Positions 1-11,881 of a DNA stretch of 64,000 bases are shown in pieces. Source of the stretch: Paracamarosporium sp. OC-R06-R3 (lineage: Eukaryota > Ascomycota > Dothideomycetes > Pleosporales > Didymosphaeriaceae). Position 1 is the stretch's first letter. Every line of letters begins with the position of its first letter. The stretch lies in the NCBI GenBank assembly GCA_019828545.1, contig JACVRA010000364.1, forward strand, positions 1 through 64,000, read 5' to 3'. A program made the translations under genes and the position numbers. A model generated the notes under the pieces. That model had not been told where the DNA came from and made no database searches. It was given only the letters and a program-made list of their open reading frames with translations.

Positions 1-831
1 TTATAGTGGCCGCTCGCTTATAAACACGTTAGCTGGGTAATATTCATACAGCTTTAGCATTGTGTGCTTCTGCCTCATCAAGATCTAGCGCTACCACCTG
101 TTCGCTGTGAAGGGTTAAAAGTGCGTCTGAATCTGTTGTACTCGCTTGCTGCGAGGAATATGACTATGTCTAATCATGTTCTAACCGTGATAGCTGGATT
201 TTACTTTCGGTGTCGCAAGTTCTGTGCATTCTTCGAGAAATAGCAACCTTGCTTAGAAGGGCGCAGATGTGTGGATATTCTTGATCTTCCCAAACAATCT
301 ACAGCAATTTTAAGCACTACTTTGCTCTTAAAACTACCAAGCCATGCCGCCCTCTGGTCCCAGCTTTGCAGTGCTCGGTCTCTCAGTAGGCTTGAGCGCT
401 TCCAGAATAGCACGACAAGTGCAAGCGCTGCGACGTCATGCTAACGTGAAATTAGAAAATAACACATCTTACCCTCAGTATCAGTAAGTTGGCAAATAAT
501 GATATTGTGTAGGAAATTTTGTTCACGCGTAGTGGGCTGCCTGCCATTTGTCATGAGGAATGATACATATAAGGGGAGGAAAAAAATCACTAAAGTAGAG
601 TTGTTATCTTTGAAGATAGTTCTTGAGACTTTAGAGAAGACATGAATGTTTGTAGACGTAATAAACTAAGGAGAGGTAGTCATGCAGCAAGGCGAGAAGG
701 GCTAGCGAAAATGACTTACACATATAGCTTATGAAAATGAATAACGATATTAACATCTAACAGTTACACCAAAACTAGCTAGCTTAGGCATATCTTCATA
801 CAATACTGTGATACAGAATGTCTTGGAAACC
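1..831. other. Non-coding start of window
   Basis: AT-rich sequence lying 3' of the HNWD gene, which ends at 832. Only short open frames without conserved features occur. I see no RNA gene, repeat or transposon end here. Confidence 0.5.
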
Positions 832-3800
832 TTAGCTGAAGCCATGGTCAACCTGATATTGCCATAATTTTCTAGTGGTATCAAGGATATAAATTGTGTT
901 TTCTGTTACAATTGTATCTGGTGAGTCCCAGGTCCACGATGGACGAAAATCCGGGGGTAGCCACACCAGGTTTTTAGAATTGTGGGTTATCCAGACGCCG
1001 TCTGGACTCAACCCTAAACCACAATATCGAGGATCTTGTGGCACTAGACTATCTGAAGATAGTGTTGAGCCTGTGCCAATACTGATAGTTCCAGTACTGG
1101 TGTGAAGGTAACTACTAGTATTGTCGAGCGAGGTACAGTAGATGAGCTCGCTACCTTTAAAAGTCTCTAGGCACTTGCCGCTGACTATGTCCCAGATACG
1201 GACTACCTTATCGTCGGATGCCCCAAGCCAGGCCTTGTCGGGAGAGAAAGTCATTGACCTGACTTTGGTGCTGTCTTGGTTAAGCTTTTGCAAGCAATTA
1301 CCAGTGATCGTGTCCCAAATTTTAATGCCTTCGGAAGATAGCGATGAAACCGCAAGCTGTGTTGCATCATTTGAGAAAGCTAAAAACGAAATTGCAATGT
1401 CAACATCCTTGATTGTTAATAGACACTCGCCGCTGTGAGTATCCCAAACCTTGGCTATCCCAGTAAATGAGGCTGACGCTAGTCTCGTTGAGTCGGCGCA
1501 AAAAGTCATCGACGTAATCTCAGCGTAATTACCGGGAAGCTCTGATACGCGATCTCCACTACTAATGTCCCAAATTGATATATTACCCTTTCCCGACCCT
1601 AACGCGAGCCACGTCGAGTCAAAAGAGAAGACGATAGATTTGAGCTCACAATTGTGGTAGTCTTTCAGCGTCTTAAGACACTCACCGCTACCCAAGCTCG
1701 TAAGCTCAATCGTGCCATCATTCCACGCTGTTGCGAGCAGCGTTGAGTCATGTGATAAGACTCGGAAAACGAAGGGACAGGAATCGCTATCGCCATCGAG
1801 CGTCTGCGCATGTTCACTGCTCCTTGCGTCCCAGATTTTGAGTGTGCCATCATCCGATACTGATGCAAGCCGGCTTGAATCATGTGAAAAGGCCACTGAC
1901 CTAATCTGATCCCTATGCCCGCTGAGTACGCGTTTGAGCTTGCCGCTGCTTGTGTCCCAGATCATGATAGTTTTTCCTTTCACTGTCGCGAGCTGGTCCG
2001 AGTTATGGGAGAATTCCACATGCGTATTCTCAATCTTGTGACTGCGAAGCGCTTGCAGGCACTTGCCGCTACTTACGTCCCAGATCCTGAATCTACCTGC
2101 GGTCACAAGCGCCAACCTAGTTGAATCATGCGAGAAGATCAATAAGTGAGGAGCAATGCTGTGGAAATCAAGTACCTGCAAGCATTTGCCGCTAGCTACG
2201 TCCCAGATATTGACTCCATTGCTCAGGAATGCGACAAGGTTTGATTCAGGCGAGAGGCATACCCCTTTGATATCATCGCAGCTGGGACAAAATTTCCACA
2301 AAGATTTTCCACTACTCAGGTCACACACCTTAACCGTACCATTCCTACCCGACGCGGATACAAGCGAGGTGGAATCGGGTGAGAAGGCCAATGACGTAAT
2401 ATTGTTCCAGTCATGTAGCGTAAAGAGGCATGCGCCACGATTTGCATCCCAGATCATGACTGAATCGTATGACGCAGAAGCCACATAGATTGAGTCGTTT
2501 GAAAATACTACTAACGAAACTTGAGACCTATGGCCTCTAAGTGTGAGAAGACAATCGCCGCTGCTCACATCCCAGATCTTAACCGTACGATCATGTGATG
2601 CTGATGCGAGTCGAGTGGAGTCATGAGAGAAAGCGACTGATGAGGCTGCCTCAGCGTGGCCTTCAAGCGTCTGCAGGCAGGTGCTCCATTGATTAGTCAT
2701 ATCTGGTTTAATGGTTATCCATGTTGGCTCTTCGTCCTTGAAAAAACGCCGTATGGGGCTTCCAGTTGGGCTGAATAAAAGCGCTGCCACATAGGTCTGA
2801 AGAGGGTGTCTTTCTATCAATCCTTTGTAAGACAAAATGAATCGATACGCATCATTCACGATCTCAGCGAGCAAAGTTGACCCTTCTCTCCCCTAGTATT
2901 TGTCAGTGCAAGAACAGCTAAGTCTATGTAGTTGTGTCATCAGTACCTGGACTAGCATGCTTAGCTTTTCCATTGAGAGTGCACCGTTTGACATGCTCTT
3001 ACAAAGGCTAAGGGCTTCCAGCCAGTACACGTACTTCTCTTTGAGAAACATGTGAATAATGCCTCCATCTGTAACATCTTCTGCGCACTTCGCAAAGAAA
3101 TCTATGTCTGTGGTGCAACGCGGATCACGGCTTAGTTGTTGACCAAGAACGGAATCATGGAGATGGTCCACCCAGTGGATACATGAGTAGCGGACAGTGA
3201 CCAGCGGATCAGGATCGGGGATTTTGACCTCTTCCATTGAAAAGCCCGGTTCTTTCAACTTGTATATGTCGCGTCTCAGTGTGCTAGCCATGAGCTGAAG
3301 TGACTGAGTAAAGAGGTCATGGTGCGTATCCCTTTGAGATGTAAGAGTCGCATCTTGCATCTTGTCGTTCAAATAATCTTTCGCAGATTGGTGGACTAGA
3401 TATATCTGCTCATCACGAATGGTAAGGAATGAGCCGCACATGGCTATCATTTTCCTCGTGTTTTGCGCGAGCGCCGTGACCTGGCCTGTTAAGCCGCACA
3501 AATTACCATCTCCGCAAGGTAAAGCGGGCGGTATGCGACGGCCGCAGTGGAAAGGACAAGCCGGCATATGTCGGCGTTTCTCTTCGTCAGCTGCCGGATC
3601 CGACCCAACATGCTATCGTACAGCTGACTAAGGCTTTCGGGCGCATCGTGGACTACCGCCAAAGGGTCCCAGCTCTCGGGCCTCTCGAGCTCCTGCACAA
3701 TGAGAGCGACCCAAAGAAAAGTACCATTAGCCTTGCGGCGCAGCTCATTCCGCACTTGCTCTCTCATACTGCCCTCTTCGAGAGTTTCGAGGCGAGACAA

Positions 3801-5237
3801 CTTGTAGTCGATGTACACGTCTACAGCCTGAGCTACCTGTCCTGCGTTTTGCTTTAGCTCTAGGCTGAGCTTTGCTTCTTCGCTGATCGATTTGAGCTTC
3901 TGTTCGATTTGGGCCTCGTTTCGACTTGACACAAGCCATTTCACGCGGCTTGATGACGCGGTGGTGCGAACAATAAGGTCGAGAAGCTTATGGACGTCAA
4001 CCGTGCACTCATCCAAAGCGTCGACGATCATCCAGCTTGACTTGAGGTCTGTGTCGTGAACCATGTTGGTAAATACCTCGGATAAAGCAACCCAGGCATT
4101 AGCATCTTGAAAGAGATCGCTGCCCGCTTTATCATATTTCTTTCGCAGATGCGACGCCAGCCAAGGATTTTGGCTGACCAGCAGATACATCAAGCCACGG
4201 AGTACGGAAGTGGCGCTGTTGATGCGGGAGTCCGTATCTTGGCAGAAGAAGAATGAGAGGGGGCCGTCGATGGACCTTCTCAGTTCATCTACAATACCGC
4301 AAAGAAGCATCGTTTTTCCTTTACCAGGGTCGCCTTTAATCCACAACAGTCGGCTTTGCCATTGGTCTCGCCATTGCTGGAAATTGCTGTTAGCAAGAAC
4401 CCACTGATATGAGCCCTCTAATAAACCGCCCTTTGTTTCCTCAATACGCCTCTTATCCTCACAAGGATCGCTGGAGCGCAAATCTCGAAGGCATCTGTCT
4501 AGAGTCCTGGCTTCTTCCATGAGCCTTCCAAAAGCTCCACTTACACCTTCACCATAGAATGGGGTCATTTGAACCCCTAATATACCTATTAAACAGTAGG
4601 CTCGGTCTTCTGGAACCTTCGTCTGTCGGTGTTCGCTCCACTTTAGTCGCTCTTCAATACTGAACTGCGACAAAAGAGCGCCTTGTAGCGCAGCCTCTGG
4701 TATCCTCGTTGCTTCATGGATGTGTACTCGTAGTGAAGTTCTGTCCCCAAGATGCCTCCACTCTTTTGAGAAAAACTCTACAGAAGCAGGTGACAGCAAC
4801 TCCTGGAGGGTCCAGCCTCTTGTAAACCACCTGCTCGCCCGAAAGGTAGTAAGCCAGGGTGCCTTGACAGTCTCTGTATCTGCTTTTCGTTTGCCGTACG
4901 GGACATCTGAAAGAAAGGCATAGCATCTGGCTGCGTTTTGATACCAGCGAAACATCGACGAGATAGCCTCTTTAAGTTCGACCTGATCCGCTTTGTTGAT
5001 GCAGCAGGTATCTACCCAAAAGTACTCTAGCCCATCTAGCTTCGCTTGATCTGCGCAGTGTTTTATCTTTTTGTAGCCTGCCTTATCCTCGTAATTGCTC
5101 TCGTTGAGATCATCGAAAGTGACCTCGTCTTCCTCCCAGGTATGCGAGAGGATCGCGTACGGAGGGATTGCATCTAAGCCACCGAGAAAGCTCGTGAGAG
5201 TCAGTTCACCGTCTTTAATGCACTGCAATAAACGCAT
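832..5237 (-). CDS. HET-NACHT-WD40 (HNWD-type) NOD-like receptor, one frameshift; pseudogene or sequence error
   Basis: Fungal NLR of the HET-E/HET-D type, which senses non-self and triggers heterokaryon-incompatibility cell death. It starts at an ATG at 5237. The HET domain shows YAILSHTW (27-34), YFWVDTCCINK (72-82) and a GWTLQELLSP block (141-150). The NACHT ATPase has Walker A GDPGKGKT (302-309) and Walker B WMIVDALDE (402-410). The C-terminal ~680 residues hold about 12 WD40 units ending in IWD-like motifs. The stop at 2893-2895 lies in a likely 54-bp phase-0 intron (2893-2946) with branch CTGAC and TAG acceptor. A second break is not explained by splicing: near 3493-3497 the frame shifts by one base, as if one G were missing, separating LYLAEMVICA from the conserved stretch LTGQVTALAQ onward. 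With one base restored the gene length gives 1450 aa. The WD units are diverged, unlike the near-identical units of hypervariable HNWD genes. Confidence 0.85.
2893..2946 (-). other. Predicted 54-bp intron in the HNWD gene
   Basis: The donor is GTACTG after CAG, the branch is CACTGACA and the acceptor is TACTAG. Removing it joins LSMLVQ to GREGSTLLAEIV in phase 0 and eliminates the only in-frame stop between the NACHT-linker and WD40 parts. The join agrees with the usual linker preceding the PLQ-Y-AAL-FSP segment of this family. Confidence 0.7.
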
Positions 5238-5465
5238 TGCGAATAACGCTTGAAGTGAGCGCCTTCGATCGAGACGTGGGTTTTGGGTCTAAATCGGCTG
5301 ATCCGAAATCGCCGATGGTTGGAAGTATAGTGGAGTCTGTGTATGTGTGGGGAAGGATTTTCAGGATTGAGACGCGAACGTGGAATGAGTTAAGCTTTGC
5401 ATTCTGGATTTGATTGGAACGGAGATGTGCGGACCAAGAAGTGTGACGTGGCGAAGTGTGTTGTA

Positions 5466-8430
5466 GGCTGCTCGTCTGGGCTAAAGATTGCAGTGCAAAT
5501 TTGTATCTTTGCCCCAGCTGAGGGGGGAAAAAATCCTCACAGCATGAGCTTAAACCAATCATACAATGAAATGTTAGTTATGACATAGACCTCACCAGTT
5601 AGACCGGTGTGCTAATGCCGTGTTACGACGCAAGGCTTTAGGCTGCGACCCCTCACTTCGTGCAGCACTTATTCAAATCACGCTCTCAATCCGAACGGAG
5701 AGGGCATGTCAAGAGGGGCTGAGTTCTGCTTGGAATGAACATCACGGTTGTCTTCGAAGCTTCTATCGTGAAAAATAGTTGCGTTATCAAAAACAACAGC
5801 AGACCAGAATCATCGTTGTGCCGTGGGTTTTTGGGTTGCTAGCGAGGCTGAGCACATTGCGTGGTGGGTGAGATTCCTTGCTTTTTACTTAGGGGGCTGA
5901 AAAGGACCTTTTCAGGCTAAAGAATGCAGTGCAAAGCGCCAAGAGCCAGTCAGAGGCGTGCCACTGAAAGATACTGACGCTCGGACTCTTGCACTGAAAT
6001 TCCTAGCCTGATCGACCTGTTAAGTGCTTGCTTTGTTAGGCCCACATATTCTATCCATGAATGAGCTCCTCCAAACAGGCCAACCTTGCAAGCAGTGAGG
6101 CATATCGTAACATTTTACGTTCAATCTAGCATTTTGTTGAGACTGGGAGTTTAGATGGGCCGTAGTGTTCGGACGTCTTGTAACGGATTCCGGATAGCAA
6201 CATCCGAGATTTTTGGGAATCATTACGGATTAGAAACCTGCCTTGTCGAGCTTTAGGCTACGATGGTTTGCCCTACACCCTTCTGCTACAGTCTCCGCCC
6301 CAAACACCAAAATCTGGACACTTTCTCTCCTTTTCCAGTCAGAAATGGTTATCGATAATTAACTTGCACAGCAATCTTTAGTCCCAACGAAGAGTCTAAA
6401 CTGCTGCCTAAAGGTAGAGTACGAGTAGGCAAGAGCGTACATAGCGGTAAGTTGACCGGTTTAGCAAAGGCCCGTATATGCATCGAGAATAACCTAAACT
6501 GAACGAAAAGTGCCTCGTTGCACTGCAATCCTTAGCCCTGACGAAGAGTCCTACCTGCTGCCTAGACCTTGAAAGCTGGACATCCATGCCAGAGATTGTA
6601 GTGTAATTGTGCTTCACCGGAATGTTGAGCGCTGGGCCAATCGTCATTCGATTATTTCCGGTGAAATAACATGACAATTGTTGCCAGGCGGCTCTTCTTG
6701 TTGCACTGCAATCTTTAGCCCTGACGAAGAGTCTAAACTGCTGCCTGGACGTAAGATACGAGAACACAACAAGGTATAGAGTAGTATGTTGACCGGTTCA
6801 ACAAGGGTCTTACATTTACGAGGTCAGCGGATGTATCATACCATCTGTGCTTCATTACATCCCGATTTTTCCGGTTTCGGTTTTCACTGCAATCTCTAGT
6901 GCCGACGAAGAGTCTAAGGTGCTACCTAGGCCCAAGAAAACGAAAGCAAATTAGAGTGTTAATCCTGGTGAGGCTGAATACGTGCGCGGGCCAATACCAG
7001 GACTTTTACACTGCAATCTCTAGCCTCGAAGAAGAGTCTACCACTGCTAGCTAGACCTAACAAGACGAAACTGGCCTATAATGGCGCCTTACTCAATTCA
7101 TAGATACTCTAATAGCTACCTACAGTTCAAAGTCTACTAGAACGTGCCTTAATGTAACTGTAGAATGTTCGTGCTTGGAGAACATGACCATCAATCGTAG
7201 AGCTCAGAGCAGTCTTTGAGAAGGCAACACGCCATTGTGGGTAGGTTCTATCCTGTTGGTGTTAGGTAGCAGTGTAAGACTCTTCGTCGGGGCTAGAGAT
7301 TGCAATGAAAACATGTTGACTGGTTGCTTTGTTTTCCCGCCTGTCTGTGCATACAGCACTGCAATCTTTAGCCCAGACGAGGAGTCTAAGCTGCTGCTTA
7401 GACCCAGAAATGAGAACTAAGCTACCGCGGCGTTTGCCTGATTGTAAGGGAACGCACTGATCGAAGACTGATTGGCTGCGGGCCGTTGCGGATTTCACTG
7501 CAATCTCTAGTCTCGACGAAGAGTCTAATACTATTGCCTAGTGGCAAAGCAGGAGAAGGCAATAAGACATAGTGGTATGTTGACCAGCCTGGCAAGGGTC
7601 CCTTGTATGTAACGTAAGAGATGATCCAATACTAGCAATGGGGAGGCGAGAAGTTGGCCGTACAGTGTCTGCTCACTTACTGAACAATGCAATCTCTAGC
7701 CCAGAGGAAGAGGTAGTTATGGATTGCAGTATAAGCTTCAGCCTAGCTTGCTAACACAGCATCAAAAGCGAAAAAGGAAATGAAACGCGAGGTGCACTGC
7801 AATCTTTAGCTCTGCCGAAGAGTCAAAATCGCTGCCTAGCACCCAACATTATGGAACCGGCTTACGGTGGCGTCTCACTGCCACGTACGAATGCATTCCC
7901 CTGACACCCACTTTCGCTTTTCACTGCAATCTCTAGCGCAGACGAAGAGTCCAGACTCCTACCTCGGACCCAGAAACATGGAACCGAACGCCTCTGTCAC
8001 GTTCTATCTTTAACCTTAGCATTGCAATTTCTAGCCCAGCCGAACAGTCCACCACCACTTCCCAGCACCCAAGCATACGGAACCGAATCTTAATGGTACT
8101 TTTCATGACCAATGAATGCTATGCGGATAACTCCAGTACTCTGTCTACCAATCATCCATCATGCACTGTAATCTCCAGACCCGACGAAGAGTCTAAACTA
8201 CTGCCTAGACGTAAGATACGAGAAGGCAACACGACATGGTGGTCAGTTCACCGGTTTGGCAAGGGCCCTTGTATGTGAATTAAGCGGATGTATCACGAAG
8301 GAACTCCTACCAAACCCAGCTAAAATCTCAGCTGAGGCGGACGATACGTGGCTTGTTGCACTGCAATGTAAAGATATAAAAGTAACCCCGCGTGCACTGC
8401 AATCTTTAGCCCCGCCGAAGCGTCCTCTAC
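5466..8430. repeat. Field of ~17 dispersed copies of a diverged ~49-bp motif (motif A)
   Basis: The consensus begins CACTGCAATCTYTAGCCC, continues with GACGAAGAGTCTAAA and ends CTGCTGCCTAGACCC. Plus-strand copies start near 6367 (CACAGCAATC variant), 6521, 6704, 6885, 7009, 7357, 7496, 7685, 7795, 7922, 8020, 8164 and 8395, with a partial copy at 8359. Minus-strand copies lie at 5481-5495, 5917-5931 and 7265-7306, with a fragment near 6591-6604. Spacing is irregular, about 90-220 bp, so this is neither a simple tandem array nor a CRISPR. Cores are roughly 75-90% alike while most intervening sequence differs. No gene crosses the field. It lies directly upstream of the HNWD gene and downstream of the 2OG oxygenase. 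I do not recognise the family. Confidence 0.85.
6413..8292 (+). repeat. Second submotif (motif B) following some motif-A copies
   Basis: After the copies at 6367, 6704, 7496 and 8164 a second conserved stretch follows. It has a GTAAGATACGAGAAGGCAA-like part, then GTTGACCGGTT (near 6453, 6789, 7578 and 8243), then GGCAAGGGYCC. In two copies (about 6825 and 8283) this is followed by AGCGGATGTATCA. These copies look like longer units of ~130-150 bp from which the other motif-A copies are truncated. A related GAGAAGGCAACACG stretch occurs near 7218. Confidence 0.6.
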
Positions 8431-8752
8431 ACTCTCTCAACCCAGCCTACAATCCTAGAATGACATAATCAAAAGCGACACATTCCTCGCTCGATCTCGA
8501 CGTGTGTTATGGACTACACTGCACTGTGCTAAGCTACTTGGTTCCAGTATCTTTAGCCTTTGTATCCACCTCCTCTTTGCTTCTTGGTTAATTGAAAAGG
8601 TACATGAGGCGTTTACGGTAGAGCGAGGTTTCTTCTTGGTTGGTTAGGTAGTATGTCCTTCAATTCATCTTAAAATAGTTCATGTTTATCAGTGGTATAT
8701 CCAACCCTTTACGCACAACTCCCAACACTTCCACAACCACAACGCACTCACA

Positions 8753-9974
8753 TCAAACATACGGCCTCACCTGCCCCTCCCCCTCCTCCTTTCCCCCTTC
8801 CCCACTATCCCCCTCCAAATGCGTCCTCCGATCAACCTCCAACCGTCTTTGAAAATACTCCCCGACCCCAAACTCCTCGTATTCCTTCCCCTCCTCCCTG
8901 TATTCCTCAAGCACACTAACCCTAGCCCCCTCATCCGGACTAAAAAAAAACGGCAAACTATACCTCTCTTCCCCGCCAAGATTCCTCACTCTATGCACCG
9001 TACTCGCCCACACGCCCCCCGTCACCAACTTTAGGAAATCCGCAATGTTGACAACGAACGTGTCAGGCTGGTGGTGCACGGGGACCCACACGCCGTTCGC
9101 ATTGAGGACTTCTAATGCTGGGTACGAGGTATGTGATTGGCAGACGAGCGTGAACCAGCAGAAGTCTGTGTGCGCGCCGATGCCGACGTCTGTGGAGGAG
9201 AGTTGGGGCGGGTAGTGTACTGCGCGGACGTTTGTCATGGGGGCGCGCGTTATGGCGTCGAAGTGGGATTCTGGGAGCGACAGCGCGAGCGCGAAGATGC
9301 GGAGGAGGCGGCGGGAGAAGGAGAGCATGGCGTTGTAGTAGGTGTAGAGGGCCGGGCGGAAGAAGGTGGCTGTGGGGTGGGTCGGCCATTGGTTGCGGGG
9401 GGTTGAGGTGGAGGGGGTGATGGGGCGGTTTTGCTCTGGGTCTGTGGCGTCTTCGCCCATGAGGAAGCCTTCTTTTAGGTCTGGTGGTGGTTAAGTTGGG
9501 TGGGATAGGGGTGGGAGGGGGAGGGGATGTGCGTACCGCCTCGGGTGCTGGGGTCGAGCTTGCCTTCTAGGAAGGCTTCGTATCTGGTGCGTTTGTTTTA
9601 GCGTGTGGGTGTGAGGATGCTAGGTGTACTCACCCCCTGAACTTCTCCGTCTTCTGGTTGTGCACTTCCATCTTGACTTCGGTGGGGAGGTCGAAGAACC
9701 GCTTCACGGCTGCAAACGTGTCGTCTAGTATCTTCTCGTCTACCCCGTGATTCACCGCGTAGAAGAACCCGACATCTCTACACGCCGCGCCGACTTCTCT
9801 CGCCAGCTCTTTACGGTCCTCGAGGTTGTCCGAGTAGATGCGACGCATGTCGATCTTGGGCAGCTCAGTGAACGTATCTTTCGCCGCCTTGCCAGTCAAG
9901 ACACGCCGTTTACCGGGGATCCCGCCATCATGGTAGTGGACATATGTCTCTGTTTCCGTTTCGGTCGTCGACAT
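8753..9974 (-). CDS. 2-oxoglutarate/Fe(II)-dependent dioxygenase (isopenicillin-N-synthase-like)
   Basis: Non-haem iron oxygenase of the IPNS/flavonol-synthase-like superfamily, 371 aa, oxidising an unknown small molecule with 2-oxoglutarate. Three exons: 9634-9974, 9537-9583 and 8753-9480. The 50-bp intron starts GTGAGT and the 56-bp intron GTACGC; both end in CAG and the frame closes exactly. The N-terminal DIOX_N region holds ELPKIDMRRI and GFFYAVNHGV. The core shows the iron ligands GAHTDF (about H233, D235) and STVHRVRN (about H292), and RYS (302-304), the usual 2-oxoglutarate-binding R-x-S. The C-terminus is rich in G and E. Similar enzymes occur both in secondary-metabolite clusters and as stand-alone genes. 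No cluster partner adjoins it, so the substrate cannot be named. Confidence 0.88.
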
Positions 9975-11387
9975 GGTGAAGATTGATACCAGTGTATTCC
10001 TCCTCTTGTCCAGTACAGCTGACGAGGGACGCCCCTCAATTAAAGAAAGACGAACGAACTCAACTCAGCCTTGCGTCACGCAAAACACACAATCCGTCAC
10101 GGTCTCGCTCTAAAAGCAAGTTCGCATCCGCAGCGCAGGGCACAACAACCACCAATCGGGGATAGCCACATGTGACAACGGGCGCATGGCGCTGCGCATG
10201 TCACGACGAATCCGGCAAAGAGTGCGCATGAGAAGGTGCTTTGTCCTATGGGAGAGGGCCAGCGATGAGTTCGACGGACAAGACCGCAAGTTCGCCGCAG
10301 GGTGCCGTGGGAGCTAAGCCATAGCCTGGCCGGAGGATGATCCTTCTTGGATAGGAAGTCCTGTGCTTGAGGCAGTTCGTCGGGAAACGCACTTGTTAGC
10401 CACCGAGTGAGCGGTAGCTTGGATTCACAGAGGGGCATGTGATGCAGTGTGCCGATGTCTACCTGTGATTGCGGCTCTTGCTTGATAGTGCAAGGAGGAT
10501 ACGTGATTAGTGGTAATGGCTAGCATTTCCCATGAACGGAACTGCGGCTGCTACCGCTGCACAGGGCTGTAGGATTCCGGTGCAACTGCCGTTGAGGAGT
10601 CTTGGTGTTGGAACGTGGCGCATCACGGAGGAGAGCGCAAGGCGTGACTTTCTATCAGCACTGCATGCATATTAGCTGACTCGGACCTGAGGACAGGTTC
10701 ACGCAGTGCTCATGCAAGCAGCCGAGGATAGCCGCATGGTTTCACCATGTGCACACGTTGCTGGACGAAGTGGAGCGTGGAGGAGAGCTACTCATGGCCA
10801 TGTTCATCCAAATCTACCCCACTACCCCGCCATCACCGGTTGCGAAGTCCGTCATGCGAATGAGGCGAGAGGGACGGCGTACCGCTCGGGACAACGGGGC
10901 ACGGAATCGGTAGATAACTCGAGTCGTTCCAATTGTGCAGGCTGTGACAATGAAGCAAGCGGTGGTGGCAATTGGCGATCGTAATTAGCTGTTTCGAGCA
11001 GCTTGTGAGGTCGCGCATAAAAAATGAGGCGGACCAACGGTGGCGTGCTGGATGATAGTTCACCCAGCCAAAAGCAGATTGCTAGTAGAACCAATGGAAA
11101 GATCGTTCCGTTCCGCTCAGCCAAAGCAGGATGCCGGTGGCCTTCATTAGAGTGACAATGGCGCAACCTACCCACCATCCATCCACCCTCTCACCAAAGA
11201 AAAAGAAATCATCACGCCCAAATCCCACAAAACTCCTCGTTCATCCTATCAAAACCGCAAGACCATCATTGCCCGGGGGATATCACTCATAAACCGAGCC
11301 GAAAACGCGCAAAGAAACAAGAACATGTCCAGCCACCACCCATTACACGGACACTAAACGCCGCACACCACGCACCAAGCTGGCACT
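9975..11387. other. Intergenic, 1.4 kb, no supported gene
   Basis: Upstream region of the oxygenase and 3' flank of the DUF3602 gene. Open frames on both strands up to about 110 codons show no conserved motif and overlap each other, so none is called. No repeat or RNA gene is evident. Confidence 0.5.
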
Positions 11388-11881
11388 CTACTTCTTCCCA
11401 CCAAGCTTCTGCAGGAACTCCCTGCCCTTGTCGACGAATCCCTTGCCCTCCTCGCGGCGCGCCTCCTCGCTCCGGCGCTGCGCATACTCGCCAGAAGCGC
11501 GCTTCTCGTCCTCTGTCTTCGCGATGTTGGCTGCGCCGCCACGGCCGTAGTGGTGCGGGCCCTCGGGCTCGCGGTGAGCGGGGGCTTCTACGTCCTGCGC
11601 CGCGCGCGCAACCTCGGGGCGGTTGGGGTCGTTCTTGGCCATATTGCCAGAGCCGCCGCGCCCGGTCGTGTAGTGTTCGGACTTGAGGGTCGGCGTGAGA
11701 AGGTCTTTGGGTGTGATGTGTGCGGCAGGGTCTTCTTTGCCGATGTTACCTTGGGTATGTTAGCCTTTGCGTCGTGGAAGAGCTTGCGGTTGGCTTTGCT
11801 CGTCGAGGAATGGGTTGACGTACCGGCACCACCACGGCCGTACGAGGCAACGCGGTCTGGGGCAATACGCTGTTCAGCCAT
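11388..11881 (-). CDS. Small DUF3602-type protein with GRGG-GN repeats
   Basis: A 139-aa protein from two exons (11824-11881 and 11388-11749). The 74-bp intron has donor GTACGT, branch GCTAACA and acceptor AAG. Splicing restores the family signature: SYGRGGAGNI near the N-terminus, TGRGGSGNM in the middle and HYGRGGAANI further on. Repeated (Y/T)GRGG(A/S)GN motifs define the fungal DUF3602 family, whose function is unknown. The charged C-terminus (EDEKRASGEYAQRRSEE) looks helical and disordered. Without the intron the first two exons would read into unrelated frames, so the spliced model is preferred. Confidence 0.85.

Noticed and set aside
3493..3515. 21-bp GTAATT...ACAG intron at the HNWD break
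   Set aside because: Too short and a multiple of three, so it cannot correct the frame.
5466..8430. CRISPR array or tandem coding repeat (AKDCSA-like peptide in minus frames)
   Set aside because: Spacing is irregular, copies occur in both directions and are diverged, and the host is a fungus. The repeated peptide is simply the DNA motif read in frame.
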